A DNA stretch of 64,000 nucleotides from Lentzea tibetensis (GTDB lineage: Bacteria; Actinomycetota; Actinomycetes; Mycobacteriales; Pseudonocardiaceae): the NCBI RefSeq assembly GCF_007845675.1, contig NZ_VOBR01000011.1, forward strand, positions 1 to 64,000, given 5' to 3'. Each line of letters begins with the position of its first letter. Positions within the stretch are counted from its first letter, which is position 1. The position numbers and the translations under genes were made by a program. Shown here piece by piece: positions 35,701-43,553 of this stretch. The notes beneath the pieces are model-generated. The model saw only the letters and a program-made list of their open reading frames with translations, was not told the origin of the DNA and searched no databases.

Positions 35701-37420
35701 GGTCGACGACGCGGCGGCGATCGAGGAACTGCTGACGATGAACCGCCTGGCGTTCTCCTCGGGCGGCCCGGCAGGCGTGGAGATCGACCCGTCGCTCGCG
35801 ATCTCGGAGCAGAAGGAACGTCTAGGCCGCTTCCTGGGCGCCAACGGCTCACTCCCGGTCGACGACCACATCAGCAACATGCTGCGCGTGTACCAGGCCA
35901 ACCTGGAGGCCAACGTCAAGTACCAGCCGCTCCCGTCCGACCTGAACGTCACCCTGATGAAGGCCACCGACGGCTTCCCGCCGGTCATGAAGCCGCACCG
36001 CAACACCGCTCTGGCGCTCGACGACCCCGCGAACGGCTGGGAGCACGTCAGTTTGGGCACGCTGTCCGTTGTGGACATTCCCGGCGACCACTTCACCATG
36101 TTCGTCGAGCCGCACGACGAGATCATCGCCGGCGCTGTCCACACGTGCCTGGCGGAGGAGGAGCGCCGCTCGGCGAACACCGTGGGCGCCAAGGCGATCG
36201 CGTTCAACCCGGACGACCCGGCGTTCCTCAACGACCCGTACCCGTTCTACCGCGCCCTGCGCGACAGCGACCCGATCCACTACGAGGACACCCTCGGCGG
36301 CTGGATGCTGACCCGCTACGAGGACGTGTCCCAGCTCCTGCGCGACCCGCGGGTGATCCGCCCGCCGGTGACCGACTACCTGTTCGCCTCGGTGCCGCAG
36401 TCGCAGCGCGACGAGATGGCCGCGTTCGAACGCCAGCTCGCCGGCTCACTGCCGTTCACGAACGCGCCGTACCACACCCGCCTGCGCAGCCTGCTGGGCA
36501 AGGCTTTCACCCCGCGCCGCGTCCGCGCGATGCGCGCCAGGATCGCCGAGATCACCGACTCACTGCTCGACGTGCTGGACGTGTGCGACGGCGGCGACCT
36601 GATGAAGCTGGTCGCGTACCCGCTGCCGTCGACCGTGATCATGGAGTTCATCGGCGTGCCGGAGGAAGACCACGCGCGGATGACCTACCTGGCCACCGAG
36701 ATGATGGCCCTGCTCGGCGCCCAGTACTCGAAGGACGCACCCCTGATCGCCCGCAAGGCGCACGCGGCGATGAACGAGTTCGTGTCCTACATGACGTCGC
36801 TCATTTCTTTGCGTCGTAGTTCGCCTCGCGAGGACCTGTTGTCGACGTTGATCGGCGGGGAGCTCACCGAGGAAGAGCTGATCCTCAACTGCATGGCGCT
36901 GCTCAACGCGGGTCTCGAGACGACCGCCAACCTGCTCGGTAACGGCACTCTGGCGCTGCTGCGCAACCCCGCGCAGTACTCGTTGCTGCGGAACGACCCT
37001 CAGCTCGCCGAGTCGGCGGCCGAGGAGTTGCTGCGCTACGACGGTCCCACCCCGATCCTCACGCCGCAGCTGGCCGACGCCGACATCTCGATCGGCGGCC
37101 AACTGATCAAGAAGGGTCAGCTGATCTACCCCATGGTGGGTGCCGCGAACCGTGATCCCGTGCGGTTCCCGGAGCCCGACCAGCTCGACGTCACGCGCCC
37201 GCCCAACGGACAGTTGAGCTTCGGTGTCGGCATCCACTTCTGCGTCGGTGCGGCGCTGGCTCGGATGGAGGCGCAGGAGTACTTCACCCGGCTCACGGCT
37301 CGGTTCCCGCACCTCCGGTTGGATCCGTCCATGCCGGCTCCGGTGTTCCGCGACGACCCGTTGTTGCGGGGTTTGGCACACCTGCACGTCCGCACCTCCG
37401 TATGTCCCAAGGACAATTGA
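32780..37420 (+). CDS. Five-domain lipid-tailoring fusion: catalase-like, PAI-like flavin, ACP, TE, P450
   Basis: This is a 1546-residue fusion. Residues 1-335 are catalase-like: distal His42 in VFHRNATGARG, Asn108 in LDLSLNTGDRFF and a proximal RxxxY (Arg314-Tyr318, LRALVY), like small catalase-related hydroperoxide enzymes. Residues 336-760 form an FAD domain (VVVIGAGPAGLSFARELE, VGGKCES, GYGYLAGDLPALYFVKYAEM, HLQGRNHTFHAGSL) resembling Propionibacterium polyenoic fatty acid isomerase. A carrier (767-840) has Ser804 in DSFALESMSVAAL. A thioesterase has Ser935 in LLGGHSFGGVVAYE. A P450 (1137-1546) has the I-helix AGLETT, a C-terminal LRYDG and heme ligand Cys1488 in FGVGIHFCVGA. ATG 32780 overlaps the FAAL stop. 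Inferred role: polyunsaturated acyl chains loaded by FAAL are isomerised, oxidised and released on one chain. Confidence 0.9.
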   Translation: MRFATGPDDPRLDEVDPSFQSVIEALGPLVAASKMTRRRVFHRNATGARGVLRVVDAPDLPPHSFFRPGRRFDVTARYSNSIENDDIAPAIRGVTLRLDGGELDLSLNTGDRFFARSAEVFLRYFRGEGAALVEEIPGFRETAWNLYRHATSYASYHYYSQVPSGFVSLDGSRWLIRYRLVPVGVPDAGFVDPGDRFLPPEPPGELTRFDADDPRPRTFLHEELRERLSAGAVSAVLQVQLHPVSSSDDENEAPLDCTRAWNLPWRDLATLELDSMLDNDAIEGLRFNHANTPADLGVVLATSPSEPASLNHLRALVYRLTAAARIGDTSVPECRSVVVIGAGPAGLSFARELERAGHRAIVLEKLPEVGGKCESIDIDDRAYDLGGHVCTTQYENVARLAVELGVPTEDTTPHRVHDIESGSSVPQSTEFFQRATFSRYQELRDAEFPLIASAGLAHSARALAEPVTSWLSSHGLTSMAASLGTGYTAAGYGYLAGDLPALYFVKYAEMTGLLSARPELLGHPGSFTIVGGFKGLWEKVAASLSDVRCGVNITCIARDPDRPRNGVLVRTEQGDVVADDLVLTVPISELVDVLDATPDELDVAGRVRSMDYYTTVVSASGLPSSAFFLVDNVPGHAVSFHHRYPESDVYAVYSYGSPELDGDDIIAGFRADVERMGGTMGEVHTQRRWKFLPYFGSADIRDGVYDRIEHLQGRNHTFHAGSLPAYELVECNVAYSRQLVRQHFGGADEDDVFGHAAVITTEERPEPTVDALRTWLVSHIADELRLPATSVSASSRLDSFALESMSVAALQSGLSDWLGYRIPHTLFLEQPTIDAVARHLAVEEDAPPVAPTRSLLLGLTSARPFFCVGGALGAAYYLLKLARDVGSSRPFYGLRAPGYDGLEEPLDTVEELAARYVEEIRLVQPYGPYLLGGHSFGGVVAYEMGRQLRAAGEEVTRVVLLDAYVPVAGQDLPPVDDAAAIEELLTMNRLAFSSGGPAGVEIDPSLAISEQKERLGRFLGANGSLPVDDHISNMLRVYQANLEANVKYQPLPSDLNVTLMKATDGFPPVMKPHRNTALALDDPANGWEHVSLGTLSVVDIPGDHFTMFVEPHDEIIAGAVHTCLAEEERRSANTVGAKAIAFNPDDPAFLNDPYPFYRALRDSDPIHYEDTLGGWMLTRYEDVSQLLRDPRVIRPPVTDYLFASVPQSQRDEMAAFERQLAGSLPFTNAPYHTRLRSLLGKAFTPRRVRAMRARIAEITDSLLDVLDVCDGGDLMKLVAYPLPSTVIMEFIGVPEEDHARMTYLATEMMALLGAQYSKDAPLIARKAHAAMNEFVSYMTSLISLRRSSPREDLLSTLIGGELTEEELILNCMALLNAGLETTANLLGNGTLALLRNPAQYSLLRNDPQLAESAAEELLRYDGPTPILTPQLADADISIGGQLIKKGQLIYPMVGAANRDPVRFPEPDQLDVTRPPNGQLSFGVGIHFCVGAALARMEAQEYFTRLTARFPHLRLDPSMPAPVFRDDPLLRGLAHLHVRTSVCPKDN

Positions 37421-37452
37421 TCTGCGGACCTGCTACTTTCGGGCGGACTTCC

Positions 37453-37484
37453 GGCGCGCAACGTCCACAGTGACGTTGCGCGCC
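37453..37484 (+). terminator. Hairpin terminator after the five-domain gene
   Basis: A perfect 13-bp stem (37453-37465 with 37472-37484) has a 6-base loop and lies 32 bases after the stop at 37420. It ends the FAAL-fusion operon and lies 14 bases before the XRE regulator start, so that gene may be transcribed separately or by leak-through. Confidence 0.8.
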
Positions 37485-37498
37485 AATACCTTGTTCCC

Positions 37499-38368
37499 AT
37501 GACGCCACGGCGCTCCACGGCCCGCAGCCGTGACATCGGACTGGAACTGCTCGCCATTCGCGAGAAAGCTGGGTACGACGGCATCGGGCTCGCCAACCGG
37601 CTCGGGTGGGATCAGAGCAAGGTGTCCCGGATCGAGGGTGGCAAGCAGGCTGTCGATGAGGTCGACTTGATCAGCTGGCTCACGAGTTGCGACGTGAAGT
37701 ACCCGCAGCTGCGGCAACTGGTCAACGACAACCGGGAGGCCACAAGGGACACCTGGGTGGTGCCCCACTCGCCGACCTCGGGCCGGGCTCTCGTCGCTGA
37801 GGAACGAGCCGCCAAGACCATCACCCACTACGCGTGCGTCCTGATTCCCGGCCTGCTGCAGACTCGCGCGTATGCCCAGGCCACGATCGGTCATTGGCAC
37901 CAGGACGAGAAGACGATCCTGTTGACGGTCGAGCAGCGGATGACTCGCCAAGAGGTACTGCCCGGGGAACGCGCGCCCAAGGTCGTCTTCTACATCGAGG
38001 AGGGTGTCCTGCTGCGAACCGCCAGCGATGCCGAGATCGGGGAGGAGCAGCTGCTGCATCTGATGTTCATGGCGGACTGGAAGAAGGTCAGCATCCGCAT
38101 CCTGCCGACATCCGCGGGAGTGCACTCGGCGGGGCAGGGCTCGTTCACCTTCATCGAACGGCGCGACGGGATATTGGTGGCGCGGATCGACACCCGAGCA
38201 ACCGCGCTGGTCATGGAGAACGAGGTGCACATCGCCGCCTACCAGGAGACGATCAAGGAACTGGACGGTCTCGCTATGTCCGAGGGACAATCGCGGAAGT
38301 ACATCGCCAGCCTCGTTGCTGGTCCGCGAGAGGAGTCCGACGACGATGGCCGAGGCGGAGTGGCGTAA
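37499..38368 (+). CDS. XRE-family regulator with DUF5753-type domain
   Basis: This is a 289-residue regulator. An N-terminal helix-turn-helix (GLANRLGWDQSKVSRIEGGK) is followed by the ligand-binding-like domain common to Scr1-type actinobacterial regulators, with LIPGLLQTRAYAQATIG, RMTRQEVL and FTFIERRDG. These proteins usually pair with a small DUF397 protein and govern development or secondary metabolism. Here the DUF397 gene overlaps its 3' end. It follows the lipid operon and a strong hairpin, so regulation of the lipid locus is possible but not shown. The start is ATG 37499. Confidence 0.9.
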   Translation: MTPRRSTARSRDIGLELLAIREKAGYDGIGLANRLGWDQSKVSRIEGGKQAVDEVDLISWLTSCDVKYPQLRQLVNDNREATRDTWVVPHSPTSGRALVAEERAAKTITHYACVLIPGLLQTRAYAQATIGHWHQDEKTILLTVEQRMTRQEVLPGERAPKVVFYIEEGVLLRTASDAEIGEEQLLHLMFMADWKKVSIRILPTSAGVHSAGQGSFTFIERRDGILVARIDTRATALVMENEVHIAAYQETIKELDGLAMSEGQSRKYIASLVAGPREESDDDGRGGVA

Positions 38369-38522
38369 GAGCAGCTACAGCGGGGGGCAGGAAAGCGACT
38401 GCCTCGAGGTCGCTCCGGGGCGCGTGCGCGACTCCAAGAATCCGGGGCCGGTGCTCGACTTCAGCCGCACCGCGTTCGCCGGGTTCGTGGCGGCCGTGAA
38501 GGACAGCCGCTTCACCCGTTAG
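38346..38522 (+). CDS. DUF397 small protein
   Basis: This is a 58-residue DUF397 protein with the family signature WRKSSYSGGQESDCLEVAPG, then VRDSKNPGPVL and FVAAVKDSRF. It starts inside the 3' end of the XRE gene (23-bp overlap). Such proteins are thought to act as partners or antagonists of the adjacent XRE regulator (Scr2/Scr1-like). Its stop overlaps the stop of the convergent lipoprotein gene by 2 bases. Confidence 0.88.
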   Translation: MAEAEWRKSSYSGGQESDCLEVAPGRVRDSKNPGPVLDFSRTAFAGFVAAVKDSRFTR

Positions 38523-40075
38523 ACGAACGACACGTACCTGAACTGGAAGGACGACAGCGGCAGGTTCCGATCAGGCACGAACCCGGTCACCTTGCTGGAG
38601 TAGGCGTCCACCTGGTTCTTGAAGCTCCAGATGATGTACCCCCCACGGTCGTACTCGATCTTCTGCGCCTCCCGAAGCACCGCACACCGCTTCTCCCGGT
38701 TGACCTCCTCGCGAGCCTTCCCGATGAGCGCCTTGAACGAGTCGTCGTTCCACCCGCACTCGTTGAAAGGCGCGTCGGGCAACGACCCCTGCGTGACCTG
38801 AGGCAGATAACTGCGGGTGAACCAGTAGTCCTGCGCGAACGGCCAGTGCAGGTAGTCCTTGCCGTAGAAGACACCGCTGTCCACCTCGCGGACAGCGACC
38901 TCGACCCCGGCACCACGAGCCTGCGCCGCGAACAACCGCGCGGCGGCGACAGCTCCGGCCCCGATGCCGTCGGAAGTCACCAGCTCGACCTTCAACGCCG
39001 TGTGCCCGGCGCGGTTGAGCAGCGACTTCGCCAACGCCAGGTCCTGCTTCCGCTGCGGCAGCTCCTTGGAGTAGCACTGGTCGAAGGGCGCGTACATGTC
39101 GTTGCCGACGCGCCCCTGCCCGCCGAGCGCCTGCGACACCATCTGGTCCCGGTCGACGATCAGCCGGAACGCCTGGCGCACCAGCACGTTGTCGAACGGG
39201 GGTGTGTCGACCCGCATGGTGAACGGCATCCAGATACCGGTCTCCGAGATCAGGACGTTCGCGCCGGACGCCTTCACCGCCGCCACCTGGTTCTGCGGCA
39301 GGTTGTCGATGGCGTGCACGGACCCGTCGAGCAGCGCGTCGAGTCTGGCGCGCTCGCTGGGGTAGTCGACGATCACCAGCTCGTCGACGTACGGCTCGTG
39401 CTGGTGCCAGTAGCCCGCGAACCGGGGGAACGTGCTCTGCTGGCCGGGGATGAAGGTGCCGAACCTGAACGGCCCGGTGCCGACGGGAGCCTTGAGGTCG
39501 AAGTCGACGGGCACGATGCCGAGGTAGTACTGGGCTAGCTCGTCCTGGAACGACGCGTGCGGCTGGGTCAGCTTGATCCGCACGGTCAGCGGATCGATCT
39601 TCTGCAGAGCACCCAGGTCGAGGATGCGCAACGCGGGCGCGCCCATGCCGGGCAGGTCGATGATGCGGCGCAACGAGAAGATGACGTCGTCGGCGTCGAG
39701 CGGCTTGCCGTTGTGGAACACCACGCCGGGCCGCAACCGCAGCGTCCACTCGTCCAACGTGGGAGACGCTGCTTCCAACGACTGTGCCAGCACCGGCTCG
39801 ATCTGGTAGGCAGCGTCCCGCCGGAACAGGGGTTCGTAGAGGTTCGACATGCGCGCCTGGTCGGGGTAGGTCACCGACTTGTGCGGGTCGAGCGTGTCGT
39901 CCGTGCTGCCGCCGGTCACACCGATCCGCAGCACGCCACCGCGTTTGCGCGGGCCCAGTGCGGCCGAGCTGACCTGGCGGTCGTTGGCGTCACCGCACGA
40001 CCCGAGTCCGGTGCCGAGCGCTGAGCCGACGATCAGGCCGGCGGTGGTCCGCAGGAGGTCTCGACGCGACACCAT
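38519..40075 (-). CDS. Orphan family-5 solute-binding lipoprotein
   Basis: This is about a 518-residue extracellular substrate-binding protein of the peptide/oligopeptide type. The N-terminus VSRRDLLRTTAGLIVGSALG has a twin-arginine motif, followed by a lipobox-like GLGSC. Family markers are HKSVTYPDQARMSNLYEPLF, LRPGVVFHNGKPLDADDVIF and FNECGWNDDSFKALIGKARE. ATG 40075 (MVSRRDLL) gives the proper Tat signal, six codons inside the open frame. No permease or ATPase is encoded next to it. It lies 11 bp downstream of a GGDEF/EAL membrane sensor on the same strand, suggesting it may feed that sensor or serve transport components elsewhere. Confidence 0.88.
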   Translation of the reverse strand: MVSRRDLLRTTAGLIVGSALGTGLGSCGDANDRQVSSAALGPRKRGGVLRIGVTGGSTDDTLDPHKSVTYPDQARMSNLYEPLFRRDAAYQIEPVLAQSLEAASPTLDEWTLRLRPGVVFHNGKPLDADDVIFSLRRIIDLPGMGAPALRILDLGALQKIDPLTVRIKLTQPHASFQDELAQYYLGIVPVDFDLKAPVGTGPFRFGTFIPGQQSTFPRFAGYWHQHEPYVDELVIVDYPSERARLDALLDGSVHAIDNLPQNQVAAVKASGANVLISETGIWMPFTMRVDTPPFDNVLVRQAFRLIVDRDQMVSQALGGQGRVGNDMYAPFDQCYSKELPQRKQDLALAKSLLNRAGHTALKVELVTSDGIGAGAVAAARLFAAQARGAGVEVAVREVDSGVFYGKDYLHWPFAQDYWFTRSYLPQVTQGSLPDAPFNECGWNDDSFKALIGKAREEVNREKRCAVLREAQKIEYDRGGYIIWSFKNQVDAYSSKVTGFVPDRNLPLSSFQFRYVSFV

Positions 40076-40086
40076 CGGCGGTCCCT

Positions 40087-42987
40087 TCACCGGGCGGTCG
40101 GCTGCAGGCGGGCGGGCGGCTCTGCCTGCGGCCGTCCGAGAAGGTATCCCTGCGCCTGGTCGCAGCCAAGGTCCCGTAGCAGAGCGAACTGAGCGGGTTC
40201 CTCGACTCCCTCGGCGATCGTGGTGAGTCCGAGCGCCTGGCCGAGCCGGATGACCGCGGTGACGATCTCGCGGTCCGACGGATCGTTGACCAGGCCCGCG
40301 ACGAACGAGCGGTCGACCTTCACGAAGCTCACCGGCAGCCGTTTCAGGTAGCTCAGCGACGAGTAGCCGGTGCCGAAGTCGTCGATGCCGAGCCGCACGC
40401 CCATGTCGCGGATCTCTTCGAGCTGCCGCAACGTGGCCGCGTCGGCCTCCATGATCGCGGTCTCGGTGAGCTCCAGCGCCAGCGCTGACGGTTCCAGCCC
40501 GGACTCGGCCAGCGCCGCGGTCACGACGTCCACGAGGTCACGCCGGGTCGCCTGCCGCGCCGACAGGTTCACCGCGGTCCGCATGCCGGGCTCCACCTCG
40601 CCGCTCGCCCGCCACGCCGCGAGCTGGCGGCAGGCCTGGCCGAGCACGGACGTCCCGATCGGCACGATCAGTCCGCTGTCCTCGGCGACCTGGATGAACT
40701 CGCCCGGCGCGAGCATGCCGCGCTTCGGGTCGTTCAGACGCACCAGCGACTCCACGGCCACCGGCGCACCGGTGATCACGTCCACGACCGGCTGGTAGTG
40801 CAGCACGAACCGGTCGTCGCGCAGGCCCTGCCGCAGCGCGGCCGTGATCGCGATGCGGTCGATGGACCGCTCGCGCAGCGCCTCGTCGAAGATCTCGCAG
40901 CGGTTCTTGCCGCGCGCCTTCGCGCCGTACATGGCGGCGTCCGCGTCGCGCAGCAGGTCCTCCGGTGTCGGTGCGTCGCCGTTGGCCAGCGCGATGCCCA
41001 CGGACGCGGTCACGACGACCTCGAACGAGTCGACGACAACGGGCGACGCGAGCGTGCGCGCCAGCCGTTCGGAGATCTCGATGACGTTCTGCTCCTGGCG
41101 CAGGTCCTGGCAGAGCACGACGAACTCGTCGCCGCCGAGCCGGGCGACCGTGTCGAACGGCCGCACGTGGTGCTGCAACCTGCGGCCCACCTCGCGCAGC
41201 ACCTCGTCGCCGACGTCGTGGCCGAGGCTGTCGTTGACGTCCTTGAACCCGTCGAGGTCGATGAACAGCACCGCGGTCAGCTGGTGCTGCCGCTCGGACC
41301 GGGCCAGCACCTGGCGCAGCCGGTCCAGCAGCAGGATGCGGTTCGGCAGGCCGGTCAGCGGGTCGTGCAGCGCCTGGCGCACCAGCTGCGCCTCGGCCTG
41401 CCGCCGCTCGGTGATGTCCTCGGCCTGGGTGACGAAGTACAGCGGCTCGCCGTCCTCGGCGGCCACCATGCACGCCGTCATCACGGTCCACACCGTGCGC
41501 CCGTCGGAGTGCAGGTAGCGCTTCTCCATGCGGAACGGCCCGACGTGGTGGTCGGCGATCATGGCCGTCGCCGCCGACATCGACGCCTCGACGTCGTCGG
41601 GGTGGGTGAAGTCGGCGAACGAGCTGCCGATCAGCTCGGCCTCGGTGCGTCCCAGCATGTCGCACAGCGCCCGGTTGACCTGGGTGAGCTTCGTGTCGAG
41701 GTCGACGAGCGACATGCCGATGGACGCGTTGTCGAACGCCTGCTGGAAGCGTTCCTTCGCCTCGCGCAGCTCGGTCTCGGACGCGCGCTGCTCCTCGACC
41801 ATGACCTGCAGGCGTTCGGCCATGCTGTTGAACGCGCCCGCCATCGCGCCGATCTCGTCCTTGCTGCGCACCTGGACGCGGCCGGTCAGGTCGCCCTTGG
41901 CGAGCTCCGCCGCGCCGCGCGCCACCGTGCCGACGTCGCCGGTGATCCGCCGCGACTGCCACACGGTGAGCAGCACGGTCACCGCGAGCGTCGCGAGCAC
42001 CGCCGCCAGCGCGAGCGCCCGGTCGCGCGCGTGCCCGTCGAGCCTGGCCTTCAGGAGCTGCCGCTCCTGCTCGAAGAGCCGGTCGGTCAGCTTCGCGAGC
42101 GAGTCGACCGCCCTGGTGACGCCCTGCTGGTACTCGGCGCGGTCCAGCTCGACCGTGCCCGCGTCGACGAAGCCGCGCGTCGTGGCCGTCCCGAGGTCGG
42201 TCACCGCGAGGTAGGTGTCGTGCAGCAATGGGCCGAGCGCCTGCTGCAGGCCGTCGTCACCCTCGCGGAACGTCGTGAACAGGTCCTCCTGGAGGCCGTC
42301 GACGTGCTGGGTGAGCGTCGCGACGGTCGCCGCGACGGCCGTGCGGTCCTGGAGCGTGATCCGGGCGTCGACCAGCAGCCCGTCGACGGTGTCGCCGAGC
42401 CTGCTGATCCGGTCGGCGAGCTCGGGCCCGTGCGTGACCAGCGCGTCGGCGAGGTTGTAGGTGCGCAGCTCGGGGTCGAGCACGAGGTTCGACGTCACGC
42501 CGACGTAGTTGATCAGCGTGCGGACGTTGCCGATCATCATCGTGTGCGCGGCGTCGCTGGCCGCCTCGTCCGGCTGACCCGTCCGCCAGGTCTTCCACCT
42601 GTCGGCCTGCGCGGCGGGCGTGGCGTTGATGTTGAGGTCGGCATTGGTGGTCCGCAGCTGCGAGCCGAGCCGGGCGTCGGCCTCGAGCAGCGCGGCGAAG
42701 TCCGCGTCGACCTTCTCGCTGCGGGCCTTCAGGTCCGCCTCCGGCCGTTCGCCCGCGAGGAACTGCCTGCTCAGCGTGCGGTGGGCGGAGAGGTCGACGA
42801 GCAACGTGGTGAGCGGCCGCAGGTAGTCCATGCCCCGCAGCTCGTTCTCGCTGAACTCGATGCGGCGCCCGTTCTCGACCATGAGCAGGTACGTCGCGGT
42901 CGCCAACGGGAGGGTGAACGCCAGCCCGATCATCGCGAGCTTGTGCCACACGCGAGACCGCCGGCGGCTGCATGGTCTATTCGGCAC
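40087..42987 (-). CDS. Membrane sensor with HAMP, PAS, GGDEF and EAL domains
   Basis: This is a 966-residue c-di-GMP enzyme. An N-terminal membrane helix (LAMIGLAFTLPLATATYLLM) precedes an extracytoplasmic helical sensor of about 270 residues. A second helix (LALAAVLATLAVTVLLTVW) leads to HAMP (GDLTGRVQVRSKDEIGAMAG), then PAS, then GGDEF (RLGGDEFVVL, intact) and EAL. The EAL domain has ESLVR in place of EALxR, NLSARQ, ELTETAIME, DDFGTGYSSLSYL and a DRSFV segment, so both domains look active. The GTG start at 42987 has no strong ribosome site. It is first in a two-gene operon with the binding lipoprotein. It probably sets c-di-GMP levels in response to an outside signal. Confidence 0.92.
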   Translation of the reverse strand: MPNRPCSRRRSRVWHKLAMIGLAFTLPLATATYLLMVENGRRIEFSENELRGMDYLRPLTTLLVDLSAHRTLSRQFLAGERPEADLKARSEKVDADFAALLEADARLGSQLRTTNADLNINATPAAQADRWKTWRTGQPDEAASDAAHTMMIGNVRTLINYVGVTSNLVLDPELRTYNLADALVTHGPELADRISRLGDTVDGLLVDARITLQDRTAVAATVATLTQHVDGLQEDLFTTFREGDDGLQQALGPLLHDTYLAVTDLGTATTRGFVDAGTVELDRAEYQQGVTRAVDSLAKLTDRLFEQERQLLKARLDGHARDRALALAAVLATLAVTVLLTVWQSRRITGDVGTVARGAAELAKGDLTGRVQVRSKDEIGAMAGAFNSMAERLQVMVEEQRASETELREAKERFQQAFDNASIGMSLVDLDTKLTQVNRALCDMLGRTEAELIGSSFADFTHPDDVEASMSAATAMIADHHVGPFRMEKRYLHSDGRTVWTVMTACMVAAEDGEPLYFVTQAEDITERRQAEAQLVRQALHDPLTGLPNRILLLDRLRQVLARSERQHQLTAVLFIDLDGFKDVNDSLGHDVGDEVLREVGRRLQHHVRPFDTVARLGGDEFVVLCQDLRQEQNVIEISERLARTLASPVVVDSFEVVVTASVGIALANGDAPTPEDLLRDADAAMYGAKARGKNRCEIFDEALRERSIDRIAITAALRQGLRDDRFVLHYQPVVDVITGAPVAVESLVRLNDPKRGMLAPGEFIQVAEDSGLIVPIGTSVLGQACRQLAAWRASGEVEPGMRTAVNLSARQATRRDLVDVVTAALAESGLEPSALALELTETAIMEADAATLRQLEEIRDMGVRLGIDDFGTGYSSLSYLKRLPVSFVKVDRSFVAGLVNDPSDREIVTAVIRLGQALGLTTIAEGVEEPAQFALLRDLGCDQAQGYLLGRPQAEPPARLQPTAR

Positions 42988-43140
42988 AGTCGCGACTGCC
43001 TATTCGGCTCCGTGGAGTGATCCGGCTCACCCTACCGGGCTACGGTAGTTGCATCGACCGTCGGTGGGTATGTCGTTGCGGTGTGTTGGCCATTGTCGAG
43101 TCCACGGGCGAGTTGCGCCATCAAACGTCTCAATTGGTCG

Positions 43141-43170
43141 GTGCGGACCACCCGATGGGGCGGTCCGCAC
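43141..43170. terminator. Hairpin below the P-domain remnant
   Basis: GTGCGGACC (43141-43149) and GGTCCGCAC (43162-43170) pair perfectly, and inner CCC/GGG lengthens the stem. On the minus strand it sits 5 bases beyond the stop of the P-domain pseudogene, as a leftover terminator should. The 150 bp to its left (42988-43140) hold only the presumed promoter of the sensor gene. Confidence 0.65.
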
Positions 43171-43175
43171 TTTCA

Positions 43176-43401
43176 TCAGACGGTGATGGACCAGGTGTCG
43201 CGCACACCCGTGTCACCAGGGCTGTTGTCGCCCATCCGCAGCGTCCACCTGCCGCCCGCCCGTTCGCCCGCGGCCGGATGAACGGTGAAGGATTTCGCCC
43301 CCGGAGAGACGAGTGCACGGGAGCCGCCGTAACGCTGCAATTGGTATCAGCGGCCTGCGGGTAAGACGAGAGAAATATTCAGGTCTTGAATGCGGGTGTG
43401 C
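43176..43401 (-). pseudogene. Remnant of a secreted protein's P/homo B domain
   Basis: Reading the minus strand from 43401 gives HTRIQDLNISLVLPAGR, a TGA at 43347-43349, then YQLQRYGGSRALVSPGAKSF, and near the end GGRWTLRMGDNSPGDTG and RDTWSITV with a stop at 43176. This matches the proprotein-convertase P domain (HTYRGDLxxxLVAPDG, GxWTLRVxDxxxxDTGxxxxWSL) found at the C-terminus of actinobacterial secreted proteases. The frame is interrupted by the in-frame TGA, and an upstream TAA near 43430 precedes recognisable sequence, so the catalytic part is missing. About 75 residues of relic remain. Confidence 0.75.
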
Positions 43402-43553
43402 GTCGCGCCGTCGGCCGGGGGAACAGGGTTTGGCAACCCTTATGGCCCTCTGCATGTTGGTCCGAATGCCGGGTTGTCTAGACCTTTCATCCACGCCACG
43501 ATCGGATGTGGGCCGCCCCCCGCCGCATTGGCACGTCCTGAGGGAGTCGGGGA

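Noticed and set aside
36190-37420. P450 domain as a separate gene
   Set aside because: The frame is continuous from 32780 to 37420 without a stop, and no ribosome site precedes the P450 part.
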